A DNA stretch of 25,047 bases, taken from contig DATBFX010000080.1 in NCBI GenBank assembly GCA_036558305.1, forward strand, positions 1 to 25,047. Direction: 5' to 3'. Position 1 is the first letter of the stretch. Each line of letters opens with the position of its first letter. A model generated the notes under the pieces. It saw nothing but the letters and a program-made list of their open reading frames with translations, was not told where the DNA came from and made no database searches. This stretch comes from DATBFX01 sp036558305 (lineage in GTDB: Bacteria > Chloroflexota > Chloroflexia > Thermomicrobiales > UBA6265). Below are positions 7,469-14,018 of this stretch, piece by piece. Made by a program: the position numbers and the translations under genes.

Positions 7469-8238
7469 TCGGCACCGGTCGTTCCGGGACACCGACCCGG
7501 ACCAGTCCGCGCCAGGCGATCCTGGTCGACGCCGGTGACTTCCACGTCCCGTGCAGTCCCCGCGCCGATCGCGCGCCCGTTGCCTTGTCGGTCGAAGTAC
7601 GCCGGGCCGTCCTGCTCGATCTCCTCGGCTCCCTCGTCGGCGTGAACGGCGCCACCATCTCCGTCGTCGCCTCCGGTGTGGCCCAGGCACGCACGATCGC
7701 CGCCACGATCCCGCCGGGCATCGACCTCATCACACCTCCGGTCGACGCGGCCGAACGCGGCGGTCGCTTCGTCTGGGCCATCGAACACCTCCTCCGGCGC
7801 GCTTTCACCGCCGTCGTGGCAGTCCCGTCCGATCTCCCTGCCCTGCCGACGCGAACGGTCGCCACCGCCTTGAGCAGTCTCGCCACCGCCGACGTCGTCG
7901 TCGGTCCGACGACCGGTTCCGGACTCTATCTGCTCGGCATCCGCGACGACGTCGGTCTCGGCGTCGCCGTCGCCGCCGGCGCGGCGACCGGCTTCGACGG
8001 GTTGACGCTGACCGCGCTCACCGCCGCGGCCGGCAGTCGGGACGCGATCGTCCGCGGTCTCGAACGCCGTTCTCGCTTGCCCGACGATGCGACACCCGAT
8101 CAGGTGCGTGAGGCGATCGCGACCACGCCGACCGCCGCCCCGCGGACCGCCGCGCTCCTCCGCGGTCTCACCGATGCCGCCGAGATCGGCCCCGCGTTTC
8201 CGGCCACCTTCGGCGGCCACGACTTCGCTCGCGGCTAA
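7465..8238 (+). CDS. DUF2064/TIGR04282-like nucleotidyltransferase-fold protein (CofC/GT-A type)
   Basis: 257 aa, starting at the ATG of an ATGA overlap with the VanW stop codon, which implies translational coupling. The core AVPSDLPALPTRTVATAL, then TADVVVGPTTGSGLYLLG, matches the DUF2064/TIGR04282 and CofC group, where the family reads GSDCPAL...ADVVLGPA.DGGYYLLG. Asp123 would be the metal-binding residue. The usual N-terminal glycine/KTR nucleotide loop is not visible; the corresponding place reads RAPVALSVEVRRAVLLDLLG. It may therefore be catalytically altered or bind a different donor. Related proteins transfer guanylyl or sugar groups, but no substrate can be inferred. It shares a transcript with VanW and, 36 bp downstream, an AlkA-like glycosylase, with no obvious shared pathway. 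Confidence 0.65.
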   Translation: MIGTGRSGTPTRTSPRQAILVDAGDFHVPCSPRADRAPVALSVEVRRAVLLDLLGSLVGVNGATISVVASGVAQARTIAATIPPGIDLITPPVDAAERGGRFVWAIEHLLRRAFTAVVAVPSDLPALPTRTVATALSSLATADVVVGPTTGSGLYLLGIRDDVGLGVAVAAGAATGFDGLTLTALTAAAGSRDAIVRGLERRSRLPDDATPDQVREAIATTPTAAPRTAALLRGLTDAAEIGPAFPATFGGHDFARG

Positions 8239-8274
8239 CGGCCGGCTCTCGGTTCACCGGCGCGTTGGGGACGG

Positions 8275-9189
8275 ATGGTCAACCACGCGGCTCGCCACCT
8301 CGACGTCGATGCCACCTTTTCCCTGGCGGTTACCTGTGGACCGGTCGCCTGGGCGCGCGGTCGCTGGCCCAACGTCGATTGGCTCGACGGTACCCTGGTC
8401 TGGGTCGGGTGGGAAGCCGATCGCCTCGTCCATCGCCTCGTTCGCCATTCCCGCGATGACTTGCCGTCGCTTGAGATCACGGGCTCCGCGGCACCGGAGT
8501 TCGACGCCGCCTGGGCTCGGGCGACGCTCGGTCTCGGTCGCGTCCCACCAATCGGGATCGATGCCACCGTCGAGGCAGTGCGTGCCCGGTTTCCGGGTCT
8601 CCGTCCCTGGGCCAACGGATCGCTGTTCGAGGGATTGGTCGGTTCGATCGTCGGCCAGAGTATCTCGGTCGCGGCGGCGGCGGTCACCGAAAATCGCCTG
8701 GCGGCCCTTTTTCACGAGGGAATCGATCTCGCCGGCCGCCGATTCCGCCCGCAACCGCGGGCAGACCAGCTGGCGACGGTCGAACCGGCCCTCGTCCGCC
8801 AATCGGGGGTGACCTGGCGCCGGGCCGAGGCGCTGGTGCACGGGGCTCAGGCGTTCCTGGGCGGGCACCTGCCGACGGACGACGAGGCCCGCGCCGACCC
8901 CGACGCGGCCCGCGCGGCGCTGCGGGCCTTGCCCCTCGTCGGACCCTGGACCGCCGAATCGGCGCTGCTCTGGGGACTGGGTGAGGGGGACGCCTATCCC
9001 CCCGGCGATGCCGCCTTGCTGCGCGCCGCCCGCCTCGCCTACGACCGGCCGGACCTCGACCACGCCGGGTTGAACGCGCTGGCGGCGGGTTGGTCGCCCC
9101 ATCGCGCCTGGGCAGCCCGCTGGCTCTGGGTCGCCCTGCTCGGGCCGGCCCCGGAAGCCGAGACATCTCCGTCGCGGTCGCTCAGTTGA
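8275..9189 (+). CDS. DNA-3-methyladenine glycosylase II (AlkA-type HhH-GPD)
   Basis: Base-excision repair enzyme that removes alkylated purines from DNA; 304 aa, close to E. coli AlkA. The N-terminal roughly 90 residues resemble the AlkA_N fold. The HhH-GPD part begins with GSLFEGLVGSIVGQSISVAA (about 115-134). The helix-hairpin-helix is ALRALPLVGPWTAESAL (about 215-231), and the catalytic aspartate is D245 in YPPGDAALLRAAR. There is no C-terminal Fe-S cysteine motif, as expected for AlkA. The ATG at 8275 follows GGGGA with a short spacer. The last codons and stop lie inside an AGTTGAC-type heptamer repeat (9184-9207), so the C-terminal RSLS may be repeat-derived. No Ada-like regulator is nearby. 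Confidence 0.9.
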   Translation: MVNHAARHLDVDATFSLAVTCGPVAWARGRWPNVDWLDGTLVWVGWEADRLVHRLVRHSRDDLPSLEITGSAAPEFDAAWARATLGLGRVPPIGIDATVEAVRARFPGLRPWANGSLFEGLVGSIVGQSISVAAAAVTENRLAALFHEGIDLAGRRFRPQPRADQLATVEPALVRQSGVTWRRAEALVHGAQAFLGGHLPTDDEARADPDAARAALRALPLVGPWTAESALLWGLGEGDAYPPGDAALLRAARLAYDRPDLDHAGLNALAAGWSPHRAWAARWLWVALLGPAPEAETSPSRSLS

Positions 9190-9207
9190 CGACAGTGGAC
9201 AGTTGAC
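9184..9207. repeat. heptamer repeat (AGTTGAC/AGTGGAC) at the alkA-like stop codon
   Basis: Three heptamers, AGTTGAC (9184-9190), AGTGGAC (9194-9200) and AGTTGAC (9201-9207), with a GAC insertion between the first and second. The glycosylase stop codon (9187-9189) lies within the first unit. Unlike the two other heptamer loci in this window there is no complementary arm close by, so it looks like half of such an element or a decayed copy. Confidence 0.6.
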
Positions 9208-9259
9208 TACCATTCCGCCAACGGTGCCGATGACGACAACGTGACGGGGAGGTGGGCAC

Positions 9260-9916
9260 GTGGACGACCGATCGTTCGATCGCTTGGCCAGGACGATTGC
9301 GTCCGGTTCGTCTCGCCGCGACGTTGCCAGGGCGATGCTCGGCAGCGCCATCGGCGGCGTCCTCGCGGTCGCCGGCACCCTCGGTGTCCGCGACGCGGTA
9401 GCGGCCTGCAAGGGCTACCTCCAGTCGTGCCTCGCCCACGCGGATTGTTGCACCGGGTACTGCTCATCGATCAAGCGCTGCCTCTGTCCGCCGGGAAGTT
9501 CCCTCTGCAACGGCGCCTGCGTCGCCAAGAGCAGCTTCAAAACCGATCCCCACAACTGCGGTGGCTGCAACCACCACTGCCCGGCCGGCAGCTCCTGCGT
9601 CAACGGCGCCTGCGACCCTCCGGCCCCCGCGTGCACACCGCCCGGCGGCTACGGACCCGGATTGACGACGGCGGGTATCCCGTGCGAGGCGATCAAGTTC
9701 ACCTGGTCGACCCGGCCGGGCACCGACTTCTACGTGATTTCGATCGACGGCGTTGCCGAACCGCCGACGACGGCGACGACCCTGACCAAGACCGGTTTGC
9801 CGCACAAGACTTCCGGCAGCTACACCTATTGCTTCCAGCAAGGGAAAAACGGCTGCCCCGCGCTCAGCGATCCGGTCTGCGGTTCCTTCAACACCAAGGG
9901 CTGCCCGACGCCGTAG
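9260..9916 (+). CDS. cysteine-rich secreted protein with Tat-type leader
   Basis: 218 aa from a GTG at 9260 with GGGGAGG 7 nt upstream. The N-terminus (MDDRSFDRLARTIASGSSRR, then DVARAMLG) has a twin arginine followed by the hydrophobic stretch SAIGGVLAVAGTLGV and AVAA, consistent with Tat export and cleavage near residue 49. The mature part has 20 cysteines, an even number, suggesting disulfides. The central motif CPPGSSLCNGACV, then TDPHNCGGCNHHCPAGSSCV, is the CNGxCVxxxxDPxNCGxCGxxC pattern of many secreted proteins of Chloroflexota, Actinobacteria and Myxococcota. The C-terminal half resembles a small beta domain with four more cysteines. Function is unknown; a surface or adhesive role would be a guess. 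Leaders of this form recur, to my knowledge, in Thermomicrobia-type genomes. Confidence 0.8.
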   Translation: MDDRSFDRLARTIASGSSRRDVARAMLGSAIGGVLAVAGTLGVRDAVAACKGYLQSCLAHADCCTGYCSSIKRCLCPPGSSLCNGACVAKSSFKTDPHNCGGCNHHCPAGSSCVNGACDPPAPACTPPGGYGPGLTTAGIPCEAIKFTWSTRPGTDFYVISIDGVAEPPTTATTLTKTGLPHKTSGSYTYCFQQGKNGCPALSDPVCGSFNTKGCPTP

Positions 9917-10058
9917 GGTAACCTCCCCCACGCAACGACGCGCCTCCGCCGTCTCGGTCCGCGCCGTGTACCGGGGCGGACGGGCATGCTTCTTGCAGGC
10001 TGAACGCCGCCGGAGCGCCGGAGGAGTTTCGTCGTTGCACTCAACAGGAGGAGAGAGC

Positions 10059-10520
10059 ATGCGCCGTTTGCTGGTGCCGTTGATCGCCGCGTTCGTGCTC
10101 GTCTTCGGTCTCGGAACCTTCGCGCTCGCCCAGGACGCCACCCCCCCCGGCGGGGAAGAGGAAAACGCCTGTGCCGCCGCGACCCCGAGCGCCTCGCCCT
10201 CGGCCGCGGAGACGGAAGAAGCGATGGTGTCGCCCACAGCCGAGGCATCGATGGCCTCGCCTAGTGCCGAGGAAGGCTGCGAAGTCAGGATCGAAAACTT
10301 CGCGTTCAGTCCGGCGACGATTCAAGTGTCCGTTGGCGACACGGTGACCTGGGAGAACTACGACGACGCGCCCCACACCGTCACGGGCGACAACAACGAG
10401 TTCGATTCCGGCCAACTCGCCAAGGACCAAAAGTTCACCTTTACCTTCACCACCGCAGGCACGATCACCTACCACTGCAACAACCATCCGAACATGCACG
10501 GCACGATCGTCGTGTCCTAA
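10059..10520 (+). CDS. secreted cupredoxin (plastocyanin/azurin-like blue copper protein)
   Basis: Small periplasmic or cell-surface electron carrier, 153 aa. The ATG at 10059 is preceded by a perfect AGGAGG eight bases upstream; an in-frame ATG at 9966 would bury the signal peptide. The signal is MRRLLVPLIAAFVLVFGLGT with cleavage after FALA. A 45-residue Ala/Ser/Pro/Glu linker precedes the copper domain (about 75-153). Type-1 copper ligands are all present: H106 in DDAPHTVTG, then C140, H143 and M146 in YHCNNHPNMHG. The fold cues IENFAFSPATIQVSVGDTVT and FTFTTAGTITYHC are standard. The redox partner is not evident; it is not next to an oxidase or the molybdoenzyme operon. It ends 54 bp before a long hairpin shared with the convergent TrpB2 gene. 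Confidence 0.93.
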   Translation: MRRLLVPLIAAFVLVFGLGTFALAQDATPPGGEEENACAAATPSASPSAAETEEAMVSPTAEASMASPSAEEGCEVRIENFAFSPATIQVSVGDTVTWENYDDAPHTVTGDNNEFDSGQLAKDQKFTFTFTTAGTITYHCNNHPNMHGTIVVS

Positions 10521-10573
10521 CGGGAATCGGGCCATCGGGCCGTTGAGCCCTCCTCCGGCATCGCCCCGCAACG

Positions 10574-10666
10574 AGTGACAAGTGGCAGGTGGCAAGTGGC
10601 AAGTGGCACGTAGCGGCTACGTCTTGCCACTTGCCACTCGCCACCTGCCACTCGCCACGTGTCACT
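10574..10666. repeat. long heptamer-repeat hairpin between convergent cupredoxin and TrpB2 genes
   Basis: The left arm (10574-10614) is built from heptamers AGTGACA, AGTGGCA, GGTGGCA, AGTGGCA, AGTGGCA and ends in CGTAGC. The right arm (10616-10666) is the reverse complement, with one additional heptamer and a few differences. The centre, CGTAGC-G-GCTACG, is at 10609-10621. The arm reaches exactly into the TrpB2 stop codon (10666-10668). As RNA from either strand it would form a stem of roughly 40 bp, so it may be a bidirectional terminator or an mRNA end protector between two convergent genes; no U-tract follows. Confidence 0.85.
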
Positions 10667-12033
10667 TACGCCGGCACGGCCGGCAGTTCCGCCAGAGCCG
10701 CCTCGATCGCCGCCGCCGGGTGCTCGTAGTCCTGGAGGGAACCGGAGAGGAAGCTGTCGTAGGCGGAGAGGTCGAAGTGGCCGTGCCCGCAGAGACCGAA
10801 GAGGATGGTTTTCGGCTGACCGGCCGCTTTGGCGGCCAGTGCCTCGTCGATCGTCACCTTGATGGCGTGCGTCGGTTCCGGCGCCGGTAGGATCCCCTCG
10901 TTGCGGGCGAAGAGGACCGCCGATTCGAACGCCGCGCGCTGCTTGACGGCGGTCGCCTCGATCGCGCCGAGTTCCAGGAGGTGGCTGACGAGCGGTGCCG
11001 CGCCGTGGTAGCGGAGTCCGCCGGCGTGGATCCCCGCCGGGATGAAGGTGTGCCCGAGCGTGTGCATCTTGACGAGCGGCGTCATCCCGGCCGTGTCGCC
11101 GAAGTCGTAGGCGTAGACTCCCTTCGTCAGCGAGGGGCAGGCGGCCGGTTCGGCGGCGACGATCCGCAGGTCTTTGCCGGCAAATTTCTCGCGGAGGAAC
11201 GGCAGCACGAGCCCGCCGAAGTTCGATCCGCCGCCGACGCAACCGACGACGACGTCCGGCCAGGCGTCGGCCAGCTTCAATTGCTCCATCGCTTCCTGGC
11301 CGATCACCGTCTGGTGCAACAGGACGTGGTTGAGGACGGACCCGAGCGAATACTTGGTGTCCTCGCGCATCGCCGCGTCCTCGACCGCCTCCGAGATGGC
11401 GATACCGAGGGAGCCGGTGGAATCGGGGTCTTTGGCGAGGATCGCGCGGCCGGCGTTCGTATCCGGGCTCGGCGAGGGGACGCAGGTGGCGCCCCAGGTC
11501 TCCATCAGTGCCCGCCGGTAGGGTTTCTGGGCGAAGCTGATCTTGACCATGTAGACCTTGAGTTCGAGCCCGAAGAACGCGCACGCCATCGCCAGCGAGC
11601 TTCCCCACTGGCCGGCTCCCGTCTCGGTCGTCAACCGCTTGACGCCTTCCTGTTTGTTGTAGAAGGCCTGGGGGACGGCAGTGTTCGGTTTGTGGCTGCC
11701 GGCGGGGCTAATCCCCTCGTACTTGTAGAAGATACGGACATCGTTCGGCAGATCCAGGGCCCGTTCGAGACGGTGGGCGCGGTAGAGCGGCGTCGGCCGC
11801 CAAAGGCGGTAGACATCGAGGACCTCGCCGGGAATCGGAATGTACCGCTCGGTGCTGACCTCCTGCTTGATCACCTCCAACGGAAACAGCGGTAGCAAAT
11901 CCTGCGGGCCGATCGGCTGACCGGTGCCGGGGTGAAGCACCGGCGGCAGGGGTGACGGCAGGTCCGCCAGGACGTTGTACCAGGCGGTCGGGATCTGGTC
12001 CTCGGCGAGGAGGAATTTGGTGGGCTTGCTCAT
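10666..12033 (-). CDS. trpB2: tryptophan synthase beta-like PLP enzyme, TrpB2 type
   Basis: Pyridoxal-phosphate enzyme that joins serine and indole to make tryptophan; TrpB2 enzymes typically act without a tightly bound alpha subunit. Length is 455 aa, typical of TrpB2 (TIGR01415) and longer than canonical TrpB (about 400). Visible features: the TrpB2-type N-terminus (IPTAWYNVLADLPSPLPPVL), the PLP lysine K115 in EGISPAGSHKPNTA, the TTETGAGQWGSSLAMAC loop, and the phosphate-binding GGGSN at 267-271. The ATG at 12033 follows GGGAG; an in-frame upstream ATG within a repeated cassette could add 32 residues. No trpA or other trp gene is nearby. An 18-bp-spaced promoter-like pair lies inside the upstream repeat. 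Confidence 0.92.
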   Translation of the reverse strand: MSKPTKFLLAEDQIPTAWYNVLADLPSPLPPVLHPGTGQPIGPQDLLPLFPLEVIKQEVSTERYIPIPGEVLDVYRLWRPTPLYRAHRLERALDLPNDVRIFYKYEGISPAGSHKPNTAVPQAFYNKQEGVKRLTTETGAGQWGSSLAMACAFFGLELKVYMVKISFAQKPYRRALMETWGATCVPSPSPDTNAGRAILAKDPDSTGSLGIAISEAVEDAAMREDTKYSLGSVLNHVLLHQTVIGQEAMEQLKLADAWPDVVVGCVGGGSNFGGLVLPFLREKFAGKDLRIVAAEPAACPSLTKGVYAYDFGDTAGMTPLVKMHTLGHTFIPAGIHAGGLRYHGAAPLVSHLLELGAIEATAVKQRAAFESAVLFARNEGILPAPEPTHAIKVTIDEALAAKAAGQPKTILFGLCGHGHFDLSAYDSFLSGSLQDYEHPAAAIEAALAELPAVPA

Positions 12034-12052
12034 CGTTGCTCCCGGCGCCGAC

Positions 12053-12170
12053 CGGCGCGAGGTATCGGTCGCGACCGCGACCGGGTCGGCGGCCGGGGCG
12101 CGACGGGCATAGGCTCGAACGCGCCGCATTGTAGTGGGCACGGCTGAGGTCGTCCAAAGGGGACGCACCG
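12053..12170. repeat. dispersed repeat, copy A (upstream of TrpB2)
   Basis: A 118-bp block nearly repeated at 15415-15531 in the same orientation. By hand alignment there are about 13 mismatches and one gap. Shared landmarks in order on the plus strand are CGGCGCGAGGTATCGGT, GCCGGGGCGCGAC, CGGCATAGG/GGGCATAGG, CGAACGCGCCGC, GAGGTCGTCCAAAGGGGACG. This copy ends 19 nt before the TrpB2 start codon and encodes the candidate promoter and leader of that gene. It also holds the perfect palindrome GGTCGCGACC at 12067-12076, which is broken in copy B. Confidence 0.8.
12128..12157 (-). promoter_or_regulatory. candidate sigma70-like promoter of TrpB2
   Basis: On the minus strand TTGGAC (12157-12152) is followed after 18 nt by TACAAT (12133-12128), matching TTGACA and TATAAT at four and five of six positions. 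Transcription would begin near 12121, leaving a leader of about 88 nt before the TrpB2 ATG. In copy B of the repeat the -35 box is identical but the -10 box is GACAAG, so that copy should be weaker. Confidence 0.5.
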
Positions 12171-12281
12171 CACAGCCCGCCGTCCCGAGGGCGCGTGAGT
12201 CGATCGAATCGGGCTTAGTGGCGAACGCGGTGGTCGGCCCATCGTACCGGGGCCGTTGGCTGCCGGTGCGCCGGTGGCCCA

Positions 12282-12322
12282 GCCTGGGCGGCACCCAGAG
12301 GGTTCCCGCTGCCTGCCCAGGC
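12282..12322. other. strong stem-loop with alternative pairings upstream of TrpB2
   Basis: GCCTGGGC (12282-12289) plus GGCA (12290-12293) pair with TGCC (12310-12313) and GCCCAGGC (12315-12322), a 12-bp stem with one bulged base and a 16-nt loop. The left strand can instead pair with the preceding GCCCAG as the palindrome GCCCAG-C-CTGGGC (12277-12289). The two folds are mutually exclusive, as in attenuators. No family of structured RNA was recognised and T-box signature sequences are absent. Confidence 0.4.
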
Positions 12323-12437
12323 CCGCCCACCCATGCCGGGAGGCGACCGCTTGCCGGCGGTCTATCAGAACTTATGATCTTGTCGATTAGCCGGCATCGG
12401 CTCTAAGGGCGGTGTTCGAGTGTCCCGGGTGGATCGC

Positions 12438-12456
12438 CCACGCTCGTCCGGCGTGG
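12438..12456 (-). terminator. possible hairpin terminator after the flavin oxidoreductase gene
   Basis: CCACGC, a 7-nt loop and GCGTGG form a GC-rich stem starting 11 nt downstream of the flavoprotein stop codon on the minus strand. There is no T-run behind it, so intrinsic termination would be weak. Confidence 0.3.
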
Positions 12457-12466
12457 TGGGCACCGT

Positions 12467-13852
12467 TCACGCCGTCGGTACGAGCGGTCGGATGTTCTGG
12501 TTGAGCCGGAAGAGGTTGCCGGGGTCGTAGTTGGTCTTGAGCGCGGCGAGGCGCGCGTAGTTTTCGCGGTAGCTGGTGGCGACGCGGTCGTCGCCCTCGT
12601 CCATCAGGAAGTTGACGTAGGTTCCGCCGGCGGAGTGCGGGTGCAGGGCTTCCCAGTAGGAGCGGACCCAGGCGGTCTGTTCGGTCATGCCGGTGCCGTC
12701 GGGCGAAATCCCGAAGATGACGTGGACGAAGTTGGCATCGCGGTAGCTGAACGCGGTATCGGTCTTGCCGACCCGCCGCGGGGCGCCGGTGAGCGGATAG
12801 ATGTGCATTCCCGACTGGATGTTTTGCAGGCACGGGCCAAAGTCGAGGTGAACGGCGATCGCCTCGTCCGAGAGTTCGGTCATGAAGTCGGACCGCCAAT
12901 AGTGGTGCATCCCCGGCGGGACGAGGGCGTCGAACATCGCATTGAGCGCGGGGTAGGGCAGGGGGCCCGCCAGATCGAGCACCGGCGGCACGACCTCGCG
13001 AATGGGTCTCAGGTCGCGCTCGGCGGCTTCGAGCGGGCCGAGGTGGCAGACGACCAGACCGCAGACGGTCACGCCCTGGAGGTCCTCGGGGATGAACGGT
13101 GCGGGCGGGGAGATCAGGTAGGCGAAAAAGGCACTCAGGTCTTCGGGCGCGTCGAGCATGTAGTCGCGGTAGAAGCGAAGGACCTCGGCCGCCCGGTCCA
13201 GCGGGTAGAGGACCGGTCCGGCATAGACGGTGCTCACCGGATGGATTTGGAACTCGAGCGAAGTGACGACGCCGAAGTTGCCGCCGCCGCCGCGGAGCGC
13301 CCAGAAGAGGTCGGGGTGGTCGTCGGCGCTGGCGGTCAGGAAGCGGCCGTCGGCGGTCACGACGTCGGCCGAGAGCAGGTTGTCGGAACTGAGTCCGTAG
13401 GTGCGGGAGAGGTAGCCGAAGCCACCGCCGAGGGTGAGGCCGCCGACGCCGGTGGTCGAGAAGATGCCGCCGGGGGTCGCCAGACCGAACGCGTGGGTGG
13501 CGTGGTCGAAGTCGCCCCAGGTGGCACCGCCCCCGACGCGGGCCGTGGCTCGGCGCGGATCGACGCGGGTTCCCCCCAGCCGCGAGAGATCGATGACCAG
13601 CCCGTCGTCGCACGTCCCCTTGCCGGCGGCGCTGTGTCCGCCACCGCGGACGGCGACGAGGAGGTCGTTGGTGCGCGCGAAGTCGACGGCGTGGATGACG
13701 TCGGCGACGTCGGCGGGGCGGGCGACGGCTGCCGGTCGCCGGTCGATCGCCCCGTTGTAGACCCGACGCGCCACGTCGTAGTCCGGGTGGTCGGGTCGGA
13801 CGAGTTCGCCGCGCATGACGGATTGCAGCCGTTCAAAGTCCGGTCCTGTCAT
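12467..13852 (-). CDS. FAD-binding (PCMH) oxidoreductase with BBE domain
   Basis: 461-aa flavoprotein of the berberine-bridge/6-hydroxynicotine-oxidase-like family, which oxidises sugars, alkaloids or other alcohols and amines with O2. The FAD domain shows ARPADVADVIHAVDFA and RGGGHSAAGKG with H73, the expected 8-alpha covalent flavin histidine, then GGGATWGDFD and GVGGLTLGGGFGYLSR. The position that holds the second flavin-linking cysteine in bicovalent members is F131 (PGGIFSTTG), so attachment is probably through histidine only. The BBE tail ends NYDPGNLFRLNQNIRP. No signal peptide, so cytosolic. ATG 13852 is preceded by GGGAGG six bases upstream; an in-frame ATG at 13960 adds a non-conserved leader and is rejected. 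Substrate is unknown. It lies 166 bp after the LuxR gene. Confidence 0.92.
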   Translation of the reverse strand: MTGPDFERLQSVMRGELVRPDHPDYDVARRVYNGAIDRRPAAVARPADVADVIHAVDFARTNDLLVAVRGGGHSAAGKGTCDDGLVIDLSRLGGTRVDPRRATARVGGGATWGDFDHATHAFGLATPGGIFSTTGVGGLTLGGGFGYLSRTYGLSSDNLLSADVVTADGRFLTASADDHPDLFWALRGGGGNFGVVTSLEFQIHPVSTVYAGPVLYPLDRAAEVLRFYRDYMLDAPEDLSAFFAYLISPPAPFIPEDLQGVTVCGLVVCHLGPLEAAERDLRPIREVVPPVLDLAGPLPYPALNAMFDALVPPGMHHYWRSDFMTELSDEAIAVHLDFGPCLQNIQSGMHIYPLTGAPRRVGKTDTAFSYRDANFVHVIFGISPDGTGMTEQTAWVRSYWEALHPHSAGGTYVNFLMDEGDDRVATSYRENYARLAALKTNYDPGNLFRLNQNIRPLVPTA

Positions 13853-14018
13853 CGGGTACCTCCCGTTCGAGATGGGTAGCCGAGCGACCACGCGGTTGAG
13901 GAATGCGGGTCGATGCGGACACTCTGGACCAGTCCCGGAGGCAGCGCATCGGGCGAACAACGCAATTCGGACAACGTAGATCGCCGCGGTCGGCGACGTA
14001 GGAGGCGGAGTGATCGGC

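Larger units (their letters stand above)
12171..12466. other. non-coding gap between TrpB2 promoter cassette and flavin oxidoreductase
   Basis: No gene was recognised here. It holds a strong stem-loop (12282-12322), a small hairpin after the flavoprotein stop (12438-12456) and an AT-richer island at about 12359-12390. On the minus strand that island reads TCGACA, 16 nt, TAGACC, a weak promoter candidate that would place the stem-loop in a long TrpB2 leader. The remainder is GC-rich without repeats that I can see. Confidence 0.4.

Noticed and set aside
12270..12350. A possible tRNA, SRP RNA or T-box leader
   Set aside because: There is a strong stem-loop but no cloverleaf, no conserved SRP apical loop and no T-box signature sequence.
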